Below, in pieces: positions 31,873-41,000 of a stretch of 64,000 nt of DNA. Numbering within the stretch: position 1 is the first letter of the stretch; every line of letters starts with the position of its first letter. Source of the stretch: an uncultured Clostridia bacterium (GTDB lineage: Bacteria; Bacillota; Clostridia; UMGS1810); NCBI GenBank assembly GCA_934481345.1, contig CAKSPF010000003.1, forward strand, positions 62,001 to 126,000, read 5' to 3'. The position numbers and the translations under genes were made by a program. The notes beneath the pieces are model-generated. The model was not told where the DNA came from. It was given only the letters and a program-made list of their open reading frames with translations, and did not search any database.

Positions 31873-32898
31873 TTATTTTATTACTTTTATCCAGCCCTTC
31901 GGCGCTTCAATGCGGCCCATCTGGATACCCGTGAGAGTATCAAGGAGCTTTTTGGTAACAGGTCCTATTTCATTCATACCGCTCGGCAGGCAGATTTCTT
32001 TGCCGTGGTCTACAATTTTGCCTACCGGAGAAATAACGGCTGCCGTTCCGCACAATCCGCACTCTGCCATATCTTTAAGCTCTGTAAATTCTATTTCTCT
32101 TTCCTCTGCTTCCAGACCGAGGTATTCCTTTGCTACATATATAAGGGATCTGCGCGTTATAGAAGGAAGAATTGTGGACGACTTCGGTGTAACAACCTTT
32201 CCGTCCTTTGTAACAAACAGGAAGTTTGCTCCGCCGGTTTCTTCGATTTTCGTTCTCGTCTTTGCGTCGAGATACATATTCTCGTCATAACCCTCGTTAT
32301 GCGCGGTAACTATAGCGTGAAGGCTCATAGCATAGTTAAGTCCTGCCTTTATGTGGCCTGTTCCGTGCGGTGCTGCACGGTCGAAATCGCACACTCTTAA
32401 TGTAAGCGGCTTAATTCCGCCTTTAAAGTACGGGCCGACAGGTGTAGCAAATATTCTGAACTGATATTCCGTAGCAGGCTTTACACCTATAACAGCGTCT
32501 GAACCAAACATGTAAGGGCGCAGGTAAAGCGTCGCTCCGCTTCCGTAAGGAGGAACAAATGCTTCATTTGCCTTTACTACCTTTTCGATAGCCTCGACAA
32601 ATTTATCCTCCGGGAAAACAGGCATCTCCATTCTTCTGCACGAATCCGCCATTCTCGAAGCATTAAGGTCGGGACGGAAAACAACCGTTTCACCTTTTTC
32701 CGTTGTGTAAGCCTTAAGACCCTCAAAGCATGTCTGTGCATACTGCAAAACGCCGGCACATTCATTCAGAACTACTGTGTTATCCGACGTAAGCTCGCCG
32801 TCATCCCATTTGCCGTCCTTGAAATTTGAAACAAACCGGTAATCGGTAGCCACATAGCCAAAGCCGAGATTGCCCCAGTCTAAATTCTTTTTTTCCAT
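31873..32898 (-). CDS. ilvE: Branched-chain amino-acid aminotransferase
   Basis: 341 residues, class IV aminotransferase of the longer type. Typical sequences are YAQTCFEGLKAYTTEKG, FRPDLNASRMADSCRR, LYLRPYMFGSD and GTGHIKAGLNYAMS, the last holding the PLP-binding Lys; EIEFTELKDMAECGLCGTAA follows. It transfers amino groups between glutamate and the keto-acids of Leu, Ile and Val. It is the first gene of an operon with pdxK and has its own promoter and a hairpin in the leader. Confidence 0.96.
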   Translation of the reverse strand: MEKKNLDWGNLGFGYVATDYRFVSNFKDGKWDDGELTSDNTVVLNECAGVLQYAQTCFEGLKAYTTEKGETVVFRPDLNASRMADSCRRMEMPVFPEDKFVEAIEKVVKANEAFVPPYGSGATLYLRPYMFGSDAVIGVKPATEYQFRIFATPVGPYFKGGIKPLTLRVCDFDRAAPHGTGHIKAGLNYAMSLHAIVTAHNEGYDENMYLDAKTRTKIEETGGANFLFVTKDGKVVTPKSSTILPSITRRSLIYVAKEYLGLEAEEREIEFTELKDMAECGLCGTAAVISPVGKIVDHGKEICLPSGMNEIGPVTKKLLDTLTGIQMGRIEAPKGWIKVIK

Positions 32899-32928
32899 AA
32901 ATTATACACCCTTTCGTAAAAATTCATG

Positions 32929-32978
32929 AAAAGCCATTAATTTTTTCTGCCAAAAAGCTGTCCGATATAATGGCTTTT
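32929..32978 (-). other. Hairpin in the ilvE 5' leader
   Basis: AAAAGCCATTA (32929-32939) and TAATGGCTTTT (32968-32978) are perfect 11-bp arms with a 28-nt loop. On the minus strand the stem is followed by a broken T-rich stretch, so it could act as a weak attenuator. It is too short to be a T-box. Confidence 0.45.
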
Positions 32979-32990
32979 AAGTTAACTTAT

Positions 32991-33019
32991 ATTTTAGCAC
33001 ATTTGAAATATTAATTCAA
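32991..33019 (-). promoter_or_regulatory. Sigma-A-type promoter for ilvE-pdxK
   Basis: On the minus strand TTGAAT (33019-33014), a 17-bp spacer and TAAAAT (32996-32991). Confidence 0.65.
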
Positions 33020-33107
33020 ATATTTCAACAAAATATGTTAAAGTACCTTAATTGAAAATCAAAAAAAATAAGTTTTTGTATAATATTTACGAAACTTAAC
33101 CTTTTGC

Positions 33108-33136
33108 TTGATATTTTTAAAACACAGTGATAGAAT
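33108..33136 (+). promoter_or_regulatory. Promoter of the DAHP synthase attenuator transcript
   Basis: TTGATA (33108-33113), a 17-bp spacer and TAGAAT (33131-33136); transcription should start near 33143, 22 nt before the leader peptide. Confidence 0.65.
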
Positions 33137-33164
33137 AAAAATATCAACAGAAGGAGTTTAGACT

Positions 33165-33272
33165 ATGATATATTCATTTGTTAAAAACTTTATGCAGGCA
33201 TTTCGATTTAGCTTCTATTTTGGCTACGTCTTTTTTGCATACGGTTTTTACAAAAATGAGTGTTGTATCTGA
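33165..33272 (+). CDS. Phe/Tyr-rich leader peptide of the DAHP synthase attenuator (35 aa)
   Basis: ATG 33165 has AAGGAG (33151-33156) 8 bases upstream. The 35-residue peptide contains nine Phe and five Tyr, 14 of them between residues 3 and 29, including FRFSFYFGYVFFAYGFY. It has no hydrophobic export signal apart from these residues and no family. It lies between the promoter and a terminator, upstream of a gene for the first step of aromatic amino-acid synthesis. Its translation is likely to sense charged tRNA-Phe and tRNA-Tyr. This is the classical layout of ribosome-mediated attenuation. Confidence 0.85.
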   Translation: MIYSFVKNFMQAFRFSFYFGYVFFAYGFYKNECCI

Positions 33273-33331
33273 ATATCCCTACAAATAATTTTGTATTATA
33301 CGGAGCTCATTTTTGCGGGCTCCGTTTTTTG
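33251..33331 (+). promoter_or_regulatory. Attenuator: terminator with competing antiterminator, upstream of DAHP synthase
   Basis: Terminator: ACGGAGC (33300-33306) pairs with GCTCCGT (33319-33325) and runs into TTTTTT. Antiterminator: CAAAAATGAG (33251-33260, inside the last codons of the leader peptide) is perfectly complementary over 10 bases to CTCATTTTTG (33306-33315), which lies in the terminator loop and left arm. A ribosome reaching the leader stop at 33272 covers the first element and allows termination; one stalled at Phe/Tyr codons leaves it free. Confidence 0.85.
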
Positions 33332-33399
33332 TTGCTTTAATATATAAAAATGCAACCGGCGCCTGCACAGCCGTGCCCCGGCCAAAGGAGGAAAACAAT

Positions 33400-34416
33400 A
33401 TGATTATCATTATGAACCCCAAGGCAACCGAAAAGGATGTCAGCCGCATTTCCCAAAGCCTTAAAGAACAGTACGGCGTCAGCATTCAGGTAAACAAAGG
33501 CGTTGACTGCACTGTACTCGGCGTTATAGGAAACACCCATGTTATCGACATGGACAAAATTATGCTTCTGGACAACGTAGAAAAGGTTATGCCTGTAAGC
33601 GAACCGTACAAAAAGGCAAGCAGAAAGTTTCATCCTAAAGACAGCATCATAGATGTAAACGGCATAAAAGTCGGCGGAGATGATTTTACGGTAATTGCCG
33701 GTCCGTGCTCCGTAGAAAGCAGCGAGCAGATTTGCACACTTGCAAAAGATGTAAAGAAATCCGGCGCGGCTATGCTCAGAGGCGGTGCATTCAAACCGCG
33801 TTCGTCACCGTATTCTTTCCAGGGCTTAGAGCTTGACGGACTGAAAATGCTTGTCGAAGCAAGAGAAATCACAGGTCTTCCCATCGTTACGGAAATCATG
33901 ACGCCAAAGCTTGTGGAAAAATTTGACGAATGTGTTGACGTTATACAGATAGGCGCAAGAAATATGCAGAACTTTGATTTGCTCAAAGAAGTTGCAAAGT
34001 CCAAAAGACCGGTTTTGTTAAAGAGAGGTCTTTCGGCAACTATTGAAGAATGGCTTATGAGTGCAGAATACATTCTCGCAGGCGGAAATCCGAATGTTAT
34101 ACTCTGCGAAAGAGGTATAAGAACATTTGAAACATATACAAGGAATACCCTTGATTTAAGCGCTGTTCCGGCAATTAAGAAGCTCAGTCATCTGCCGGTA
34201 ATTATAGACCCGTCGCACGCAACGGGTATTAACTGGATGGTTGAACCGCTTGCAATGGCGGCTGTTGCCGTCGGCGCCGACGGACTTATCATAGAAGTTC
34301 ATAACGATCCCAAAAACGCTAAATGCGACGGCGCTCAGTCAATAACACCCGATCAGTTCGACTCACTCATGAATAAAATCAAAAAAATCGCACCCGATTT
34401 CGGTAAAAAACTTTAA
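33400..34416 (+). CDS. aroF: 3-deoxy-7-phosphoheptulonate (DAHP) synthase, AroF-like type I-beta
   Basis: 338 residues from ATG 33400, with AAAGGAGG 8 bases upstream; a longer in-frame reading enters the attenuator and is rejected. An N-terminal ferredoxin-like regulatory domain (about 1-70) precedes the KDO8P/DAHP synthase barrel: FTVIAGPCSVESSEQI, RGGAFKPRSSPYSFQG, LLKRGLSATIEEW, CERGIRTFE and IDPSHATG hold substrate- and metal-binding residues. It condenses erythrose-4-phosphate and phosphoenolpyruvate, the entry to the shikimate pathway. The N-terminal domain is the usual site of Tyr/Phe feedback in this type, so control would act at both enzyme and transcription levels. Confidence 0.96.
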   Translation: MIIIMNPKATEKDVSRISQSLKEQYGVSIQVNKGVDCTVLGVIGNTHVIDMDKIMLLDNVEKVMPVSEPYKKASRKFHPKDSIIDVNGIKVGGDDFTVIAGPCSVESSEQICTLAKDVKKSGAAMLRGGAFKPRSSPYSFQGLELDGLKMLVEAREITGLPIVTEIMTPKLVEKFDECVDVIQIGARNMQNFDLLKEVAKSKRPVLLKRGLSATIEEWLMSAEYILAGGNPNVILCERGIRTFETYTRNTLDLSAVPAIKKLSHLPVIIDPSHATGINWMVEPLAMAAVAVGADGLIIEVHNDPKNAKCDGAQSITPDQFDSLMNKIKKIAPDFGKKL

Positions 34417-34431
34417 TAAAATACAAAAATT

Positions 34432-34470
34432 AAGTGATAAAATCCTGCTGGATTTTATCACTTGTTTTTT
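34432..34470 (+). terminator. Rho-independent terminator after DAHP synthase
   Basis: Perfect 14-bp stem (34432-34445 with 34450-34463), 4-nt loop, six T's. It overlaps the last bases of convergent spoIIE. Confidence 0.9.
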
Positions 34471-36817
34471 AATTTTTCCATATACTTATTGCTATTACCG
34501 TCATATCGTCATCAGCCTTTCCTCCGGAAAGCTCTATAGCGGTATTGAGTATTACGGATGCCACAACCTGCGGATTAACGGTTTCGAGCGTTTCGAGCTT
34601 TTTTATAAGTCCGTCTTCTTCCTCCGACACAAAGACATCCGACACACCGTCCGACACCATGAGTACAACTGCTGAATTTTCTACGGTAAAAACTTCGGTA
34701 TTTATTTCGGACTGCTGTTCCATCACTCCAAAGGGCAGTGCGTTTGATTCTATTTTGGAAATTCCGTATTCATTTTTTACATAGCTCGGCGCGGCTCCGC
34801 TCTTTGAAAAGCTGATTACACCATCCGAGCATCTCACTGTGCAGACGTCCATTGTAGCGAAATTTTCGCCCGAGGATCTCAGCAGAAGCGAGGAATTAAT
34901 AAGCTCCAGCGAGGTTTCCACATTCATTCCGGCATCCGAAAAATCCCTCAAAAGCTCTGCGGCAGCCGTGCTCTCTCTGGCAGCGGCAGAACCTGTTCCC
35001 ATGCCGTCGCTTATCGCTATTACGGTTTCGCCGAAGGAATTTTCGCATATTGTATAGCTGTCGCCGCACACCTCTTCGCCGTTTCGGCAAGCCGAAGCAA
35101 CTCCTGTCGCCACACCGTAATCGCACTGAGGCTTATACGTTATGACAAGGCTGTTTTCCACATAAAACGAACGCGCCGCGTATGTGCTCACACCCGTCAG
35201 CTCAGTTATTATTTCACTTATTTTTTGTTCATCCTTCTTACTGCATCTGCCGCGGTTAAAATAAATATCAGCCGAAAAATCACTTCCCCGTCCGCGCATT
35301 ACCGTTATATCATCAGCCTTTATTCCCTCGCGGTCAAGAGCCGTTTTAAGCTGTTTCTCCGCAGGAACATCAAGGCACATGTCAAATTCATCTGCAAGAT
35401 TTTCTATAGTGCGGCTCACGCCTTTGAGCTGTCCGGAAACGAGCATACGGCTGTCGTTCAGGCGTTTCTGCCACATCTTCTCTACCCTGTAGACCTCAAA
35501 CATTCTGTTGAATGACTGAGTAAACTCATGTATTTTCTTGCACTTTGACGCAAACGGCTCCGGCACATCGGATGCAGACAAGCAACCCTTTTCCTCGGCT
35601 TTTTTCAGCATATCCAGCATTGCCGCATAGCTTGTCTTGTATCCTCTTTCCCAGCAACTGTATTTAAGTCCGCAGTCGGGGCAGATTTTTGATGATGCGG
35701 TATCAAGCATATGTATAATGTACTGCTGCGACATACTTTGATTTTCAAAGCATCTCGAATACGAACACGACAGCTCCGCAAACGAGCCTGCAAGTCTGTC
35801 AAGCCGTTCGCATATCACCTTTTGCAGTTTGTCACGGCTTACAAAAGCGTCATTGGCGGTATGCACCGTCTTTGCCGGGAATGATGACACATAGTTTATA
35901 ACCCTTTTCGGCAAAAGAACAAAAATACCCGACGCAATAATTACTTCAAATATATCAAAAGGCAAAAGCTCAGATTTCAGAAATGCTGTCATTGCGGCAT
36001 TTGCGACAATAAAACCGAGTATAACTCCGAGCTTTCCGTATCGTTTCATAAGTCCCGAACAAAGCGAGGATATTGCAAACGCTCCCGTTGCGGAAGCAAT
36101 GCTTTCCGTATTTCCGCCGCATACAACGCCGAGAATAACTCCCATTGCCGCTCCGGATGCGATTTCTCCCTCAAGGTTTATCACAAGCAAAAGCACAATT
36201 GCGGCAACAACTGCCGGATTTATGCCGAATACCAGCGGTATGTAAGACATGCACCGCACCAAAAGAGCAAACACCGTTATTACGGACACAGCCTCCACAT
36301 CGGAAAGATAATGACGCTCATTTCCGTTTATGAGAACAGGAATTGCCGTATAAAAAATATATACCGCCCCAAAGCAAACCGCTGCTTCAACAGCCGCCAT
36401 AAAAACATCAAAAAGATAAAATCCGGTTATTATATTTGTGCATACAAGAGCCGCAAAAAGACAAAGGCTCATCACAATCGCCCTGTATCTGACCTTTGAC
36501 GCAGGTCTTAAAAGCCCCATAAAAACCGTTGCCGCAATCATTGCGCATGTGTACGGGACGGCGGTTAAATCCGGTCTGTTCTGAAACAATCCCAAAAGCG
36601 CCGCCGCAAGATACATAAACCATCTGTCCGAAGCGAAAACCGCAGCATAGGCAGCAGCACCCAGCGGCATCATACCCGAAAACAGACTGCAATGTGCCAT
36701 TACGAAGCAAAGCAGCAGGTTAACGGTATCAGTAACCGAGATTTTAAGCTCAATTCCTTTTTTTCCCTCGTTTTCCTTAAATGTAGTTTTCAAAAAATTT
36801 TCCAACGTCTTATTCAT
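34469..36817 (-). CDS. spoIIE: Stage II sporulation protein E (PP2C phosphatase)
   Basis: 782 residues. The N-terminal third (about 25-320) holds around ten membrane helices, the middle is a regulatory/oligomerisation region with a Cys cluster (CPDCGLKYSCWERG), and the C-terminal 200 residues are a PP2C-type phosphatase with ISDGMGTGSAAARES, LMVSDGVSDVF and GGKADDDMTVIAI, which carry metal-binding Asp residues. SpoIIE localises to the asymmetric septum and dephosphorylates the anti-sigma antagonist SpoIIAA, activating sigma-F. It is a single gene with an unusual promoter spacing. Confidence 0.97.
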   Translation of the reverse strand: MNKTLENFLKTTFKENEGKKGIELKISVTDTVNLLLCFVMAHCSLFSGMMPLGAAAYAAVFASDRWFMYLAAALLGLFQNRPDLTAVPYTCAMIAATVFMGLLRPASKVRYRAIVMSLCLFAALVCTNIITGFYLFDVFMAAVEAAVCFGAVYIFYTAIPVLINGNERHYLSDVEAVSVITVFALLVRCMSYIPLVFGINPAVVAAIVLLLVINLEGEIASGAAMGVILGVVCGGNTESIASATGAFAISSLCSGLMKRYGKLGVILGFIVANAAMTAFLKSELLPFDIFEVIIASGIFVLLPKRVINYVSSFPAKTVHTANDAFVSRDKLQKVICERLDRLAGSFAELSCSYSRCFENQSMSQQYIIHMLDTASSKICPDCGLKYSCWERGYKTSYAAMLDMLKKAEEKGCLSASDVPEPFASKCKKIHEFTQSFNRMFEVYRVEKMWQKRLNDSRMLVSGQLKGVSRTIENLADEFDMCLDVPAEKQLKTALDREGIKADDITVMRGRGSDFSADIYFNRGRCSKKDEQKISEIITELTGVSTYAARSFYVENSLVITYKPQCDYGVATGVASACRNGEEVCGDSYTICENSFGETVIAISDGMGTGSAAARESTAAAELLRDFSDAGMNVETSLELINSSLLLRSSGENFATMDVCTVRCSDGVISFSKSGAAPSYVKNEYGISKIESNALPFGVMEQQSEINTEVFTVENSAVVLMVSDGVSDVFVSEEEDGLIKKLETLETVNPQVVASVILNTAIELSGGKADDDMTVIAISIWKN

Positions 36818-36848
36818 TTGTAACGCTCCCTCTTACTACGCTGTCTTA

Positions 36849-36881
36849 ATTATACACTATTTATTAAGACGCATTTTGTAA
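36849..36881 (-). promoter_or_regulatory. Extended-spacing promoter for spoIIE
   Basis: On the minus strand TTACAA (36881-36876), a 21-bp spacer and a perfect TATAAT (36854-36849). Bacillus spoIIE and spoIIG promoters have the same 21-22 bp spacing and need Spo0A~P. A good 0A box is not obvious. Confidence 0.5.
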
Positions 36882-36919
36882 GATTTTGAAAGCGGCTGAA
36901 TATTTCATAACAAAAATAA

Positions 36920-36954
36920 AGAGATATTACGACAATGTATGTCATAATATCTCT
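36920..36954 (-). terminator. Rho-independent terminator after the parvulin lipoprotein gene
   Basis: AGAGATATTA/GACA pair with TGTC/TAATATCTCT (small bulges); on the minus strand a T-rich tract follows. Confidence 0.75.
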
Positions 36955-36990
36955 CGTTTAATCAAAGTTTCAAAAAATTTTACAAATCAA

Positions 36991-38046
36991 TTAATTACTG
37001 TTTTTTACAATTGTAGGCTCAATGGACTCTAAAAGCTTTTTGTTTGTTTTTACGGACGCGTTTGCTTTCCATTTCTCAGTGAGCTTTTTGAGCTCCGGTA
37101 TGGCAGAATTGTATTCGATATTTTCCAGGTACTGTTTTTCCTGCGTTCCGTTTAAGTCAAGCTGTTCACGCTTGATAATATGATAGCCGTATGAGCTCTT
37201 TACAAGACCGCTCACTTCGCCCGGCTTGAGTGCATAAGCAGCGTCTTCAAATTCCTGGACCATGTTTCCCGTAGTAAATACATAACCGTCCGGCGCTGTT
37301 GAAAGTCCCGGGTCCTCGCTGTATTTATTCATAAGCTCGTCAAAATCTCCGCCGGCCTTTATCTGTGCAAGAACGTCATTTGCGGTTGCTTCTTTTTTTG
37401 CAATTTCCTCATCGCTCAAGCTTTGATTCGTACTTGTATCAACAGTTGAGATTAAAATATGCTTTGCTTTGATATAATCCTTTTCAAGAGCCTGCTTTGC
37501 TTCATTCTCGTCAACCTTTATAGTGCCGTCTTTGATATATTTTGACACAAGCTTCTGAATGTATGCGGATTCCGTCATAAGCTCCTCGTAGTAATCCACA
37601 CCTATTTTCATCTGAGAAAGCTGTGCAAGCATGTTTTGGTTTTGCTTTATCTGAGCAACCTGGCTCTGAATCGAGGATTTTTCATCGGCAGTAAGAGTTA
37701 TACCCTCTTTTTTTGCCTTCTGATATTGCAACCGGTCGTCTATCATATCGGAAAGAGCGTTTTCCTTGGCTGTTTCAAGCGGTGTTTTTCCGTCTTTTTT
37801 AGTAGTCCAGAAATCATCGGGAATGCTGTCGGCGCTGTCTATACCGGCTTCTTTCAACACCTCGTCCTGTGAATTATAAAAATAGTAATAAAAAATATCT
37901 TTTGCCACGTTTTCTCCGTTAACGGTAACTATGCTGTTTTCAGTTTCCCTTTTCTTTACTGCCTTATCGGACTCACTGATAAGACCGCATCCCGAAAACA
38001 GAGCCATAACGCAAATCAGCGAAACAATTCTGAATAATTTTTTCAT
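36991..38046 (-). CDS. Parvulin-type peptidyl-prolyl isomerase lipoprotein (PrsA/SurA-like foldase)
   Basis: 351 residues. Lipobox FSGC (Cys20) after a signal peptide anchors it outside the membrane. A SurA-N-like helical chaperone region (about 40-180) surrounds a parvulin domain (about 190-300) with KAKHILIST, GGDFDELMNKYSEDPG, FTTGNMVQEFEDAAYAL and SSYGYHIIKRE. It helps fold exported proteins. It follows mfd in the same direction with a 43-bp gap, so it may be co-transcribed with glmU-pth-mfd. Confidence 0.93.
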   Translation of the reverse strand: MKKLFRIVSLICVMALFSGCGLISESDKAVKKRETENSIVTVNGENVAKDIFYYYFYNSQDEVLKEAGIDSADSIPDDFWTTKKDGKTPLETAKENALSDMIDDRLQYQKAKKEGITLTADEKSSIQSQVAQIKQNQNMLAQLSQMKIGVDYYEELMTESAYIQKLVSKYIKDGTIKVDENEAKQALEKDYIKAKHILISTVDTSTNQSLSDEEIAKKEATANDVLAQIKAGGDFDELMNKYSEDPGLSTAPDGYVFTTGNMVQEFEDAAYALKPGEVSGLVKSSYGYHIIKREQLDLNGTQEKQYLENIEYNSAIPELKKLTEKWKANASVKTNKKLLESIEPTIVKNSN

Positions 38047-38089
38047 TTCATTTTCCTCCTTGGAACAACAATGTAAATTATATTATAAA

Positions 38090-41000
38090 CTACTCCTTAG
38101 CGTCGTGTATTGCTTTTGTGAGCTTTTGTAATATAATTTTAATATTGCCGAGAATATCTTTATCATATTTATAGCTCAGATATGATGTTTCCCCTGACGA
38201 AAACATCATTTTTCTCCGGTACTCGTCCATAATCTCCACTATTGCCTTTGTACTCACAACCCTGTCTATTGTGAATACCACAAGCTCATCCTTCTGCGAA
38301 ATATCCGAAATATAAATTTCCGCCGCCATTGCCTTTATTACGGCAAGCTCCATGAGATTATCGGCGCTCTTCGGAATGTCGCCGTATCTGTCAATGAATT
38401 CCGACTGAACCTTTAATTTATCGTCATCATTTTCTATTGCGGCAATCTGCCTGTACATATCTATTCTCTGACGCTCATCCTCAATCGAGTTTTCCGGAAT
38501 ATATGCGCTTATCTTTATATCAACCGCCGTTTCGGGTTTTATCTTTGCTTCATCGCCTTTAAGCTCCTTAACGGCGCGTTCCAGAAGCAGGCAGTACATG
38601 TCGTATCCCACAAGATTCATATTACCGTGCTGTTCCTTTCCGAGCAGGTTGCCGGCACCGCGGATTTCCAAATCACGCAGGGCTATTTTAAAGCCGGCGC
38701 CGAATTCCGTAAATTCGCGTATAGCCTGCAGGCGTTTTTGAGCAATCTGATCCAAAACCTTTCCCTCGCGGTAGGTAAAATACGCATAGGAAAGCCTGTT
38801 TGACCTGCCTACTCTGCCCTTTAGCTGATACAGCTGTGAAAGACCGAGGCAGTCGGAATTTTCTATAATTATAGTGTTTGCATTCGGCACGTCAAGGCCT
38901 GTTTCTATAATTGTGGTGCATACCAAAACATCTATATTGCCGTCTATCAAGTCTATCATGATATTTTCAAGCTGAGTTTCGCTCATTTTGCCGTGTGCCG
39001 ATGCAATTCTTGCTTCGGGAACAAGCTTTTGAATAGCCGACGCCGCTCTCTCTATCCCGTCAACGCGGTTAAACAGATAATACACCTGTCCGCCGCGCGA
39101 GATTTCTCTTTGTATTGCGTTTTGAACGACTGCCGCATTATACTCCATTACAAAGGTCTGCACAGGGTATCTGTCGCTTGGAGGCGAAGCAATAACGCTC
39201 AAATCCCTTATTCCTATCATTGCCATATTGAGCGTGCGCGGTATGGGTGTTGCACTGAGAGTAAGCACATCAACGTTTTTCTTTATCTCCTTGAGCGCCT
39301 CTTTGTGCCCTACTCCGAAACGCTGTTCCTCGTCTATGATAAGCAGGCCCAGCGACTTGAAATTCACATCCTTCTGAAGTATCCGGTGAGTGCCTATTAT
39401 TACATCAATCTCACCTTTTTTCAGCTTTTCAATAATTTCTTTCTGCTGCTTTCTTGTGCGGAAGCGGCTGAGCATCTCTACATTTATGCAGTAATCCTTC
39501 ATTCTGGAAACAAAGGTGTTGTAATGCTGCTGTGCAAGAATTGTCGTAGGGACGAGATACGCAACCTGCATGCCGTCCATAACGCACTTGAATGCCGCAC
39601 GCAGCGCAACCTCCGTTTTGCCGTAGCCAACATCTCCGCAAAGAAGTCTGTCCATGCATTTGCCGTTTTCCATATCGCTTTTTACTTCTTTTATGCATCT
39701 GAGCTGGTCGTCGGTTTCATCATATATGAAATCTTCTTCAAACTGCTTCTGCCACTCGGTATCCTCCGGGAACACATGGCCTTTAACGCTGCTGCGCTCG
39801 GCATACAGCCTTATCATATCCTCGGCAAGCTTTGCCACGCTTTCTTTAACCTTTGTTACCGTTTTCTGCCACTGCGTTCCGCCGAGTGAATTGAGCTTTA
39901 CTGCTTTTTCCTCGGAGCCGGAATATTTATAAAGCAGATTAAGCTGATTTACCGGAACATAAAGGCAGTCCGTGCCCTTATAGCGGAGCTTGATATAGTC
40001 CTTTACAACACCCTGAACCTCAAGCTGGTTTATACCGGCATACTGACCTATTCCGTGTGTTCTGTGGACCACATAATCGCCCACCGAAAGCTCCTCAAAG
40101 CTTTTTATTATATCCTTTGAATCTCCGCCTTTAATTTTTTTGCGCTTTTTGGCTGTCGGCTCGCCGTCTGTTACTACTACCGTTTTCAGTTCCGGATATT
40201 CAAACCCTCTTTCCAAACTGCCCTTCATGATATATATTTCACCGAAATCAGGCAATTTTTCACCGAATTTTACTACGGACGCAACTATTCCCTTTTCAAA
40301 AAGCACATCTTTCAGATTGATGATTTTTGCATCGTTGCTCAAAAGAATAATAACCCGATACAAGCTTTTGTGCCAGAATACAATGTCATCTATCATATAT
40401 TCCATACTTGAAGTATAGGATTGCAGCGTCTTGGAACTGAACGAAACAATCCGCTTCGGCTGCAGCTCCGGTACACTGTGCGAAAGAGCGCTCACGGATA
40501 CCGTCATATATGAGCCCAGAGTAACGGCAAAATCGGTATATTCCATATAATAGGGCTTTTTGCACTTCGGAAACAAGCCCCTTTCCGCAAGCGAGGTTAT
40601 CATTTCTCCCTGTTCTTTTACCCATATATCCGCCTTTGCCTTTAATTCCTTCGGTTCGTCCGCTATGACGAGAGTATCGTTTTTGATATAATCAAAGAGC
40701 GTATGAATTCTGTCATAGAAAAACGGCATATATTTGTCCGCTGAATGAAAATAATGATTTTGTGAAAGCTTTTCTATATCACGGAGTAAATTTTCATTTT
40801 TCATATCACGGATTTTTTCGATAACATTTAAAGCCTGTTCCTTTGTATAGACAAGCTCTCTTGCCGGGCATATAACCGCCTCTTCGGCATTTGTATCGGA
40901 AAGCTGGGTTTTTGGGCTGAAAAGCCTTACGGAGTCAACATCATCACCCCAAAGCTCTATTCTGTACGGCAAATCGGCGCACGGCGAGAAAATATCAATT

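Noticed and set aside
38993..39889. 298-codon plus-strand reading frame inside mfd
   Set aside because: Complete overlap with a fully conserved mfd on the other strand; the translated product is Cys/His/Tyr-rich noise typical of an antisense frame.
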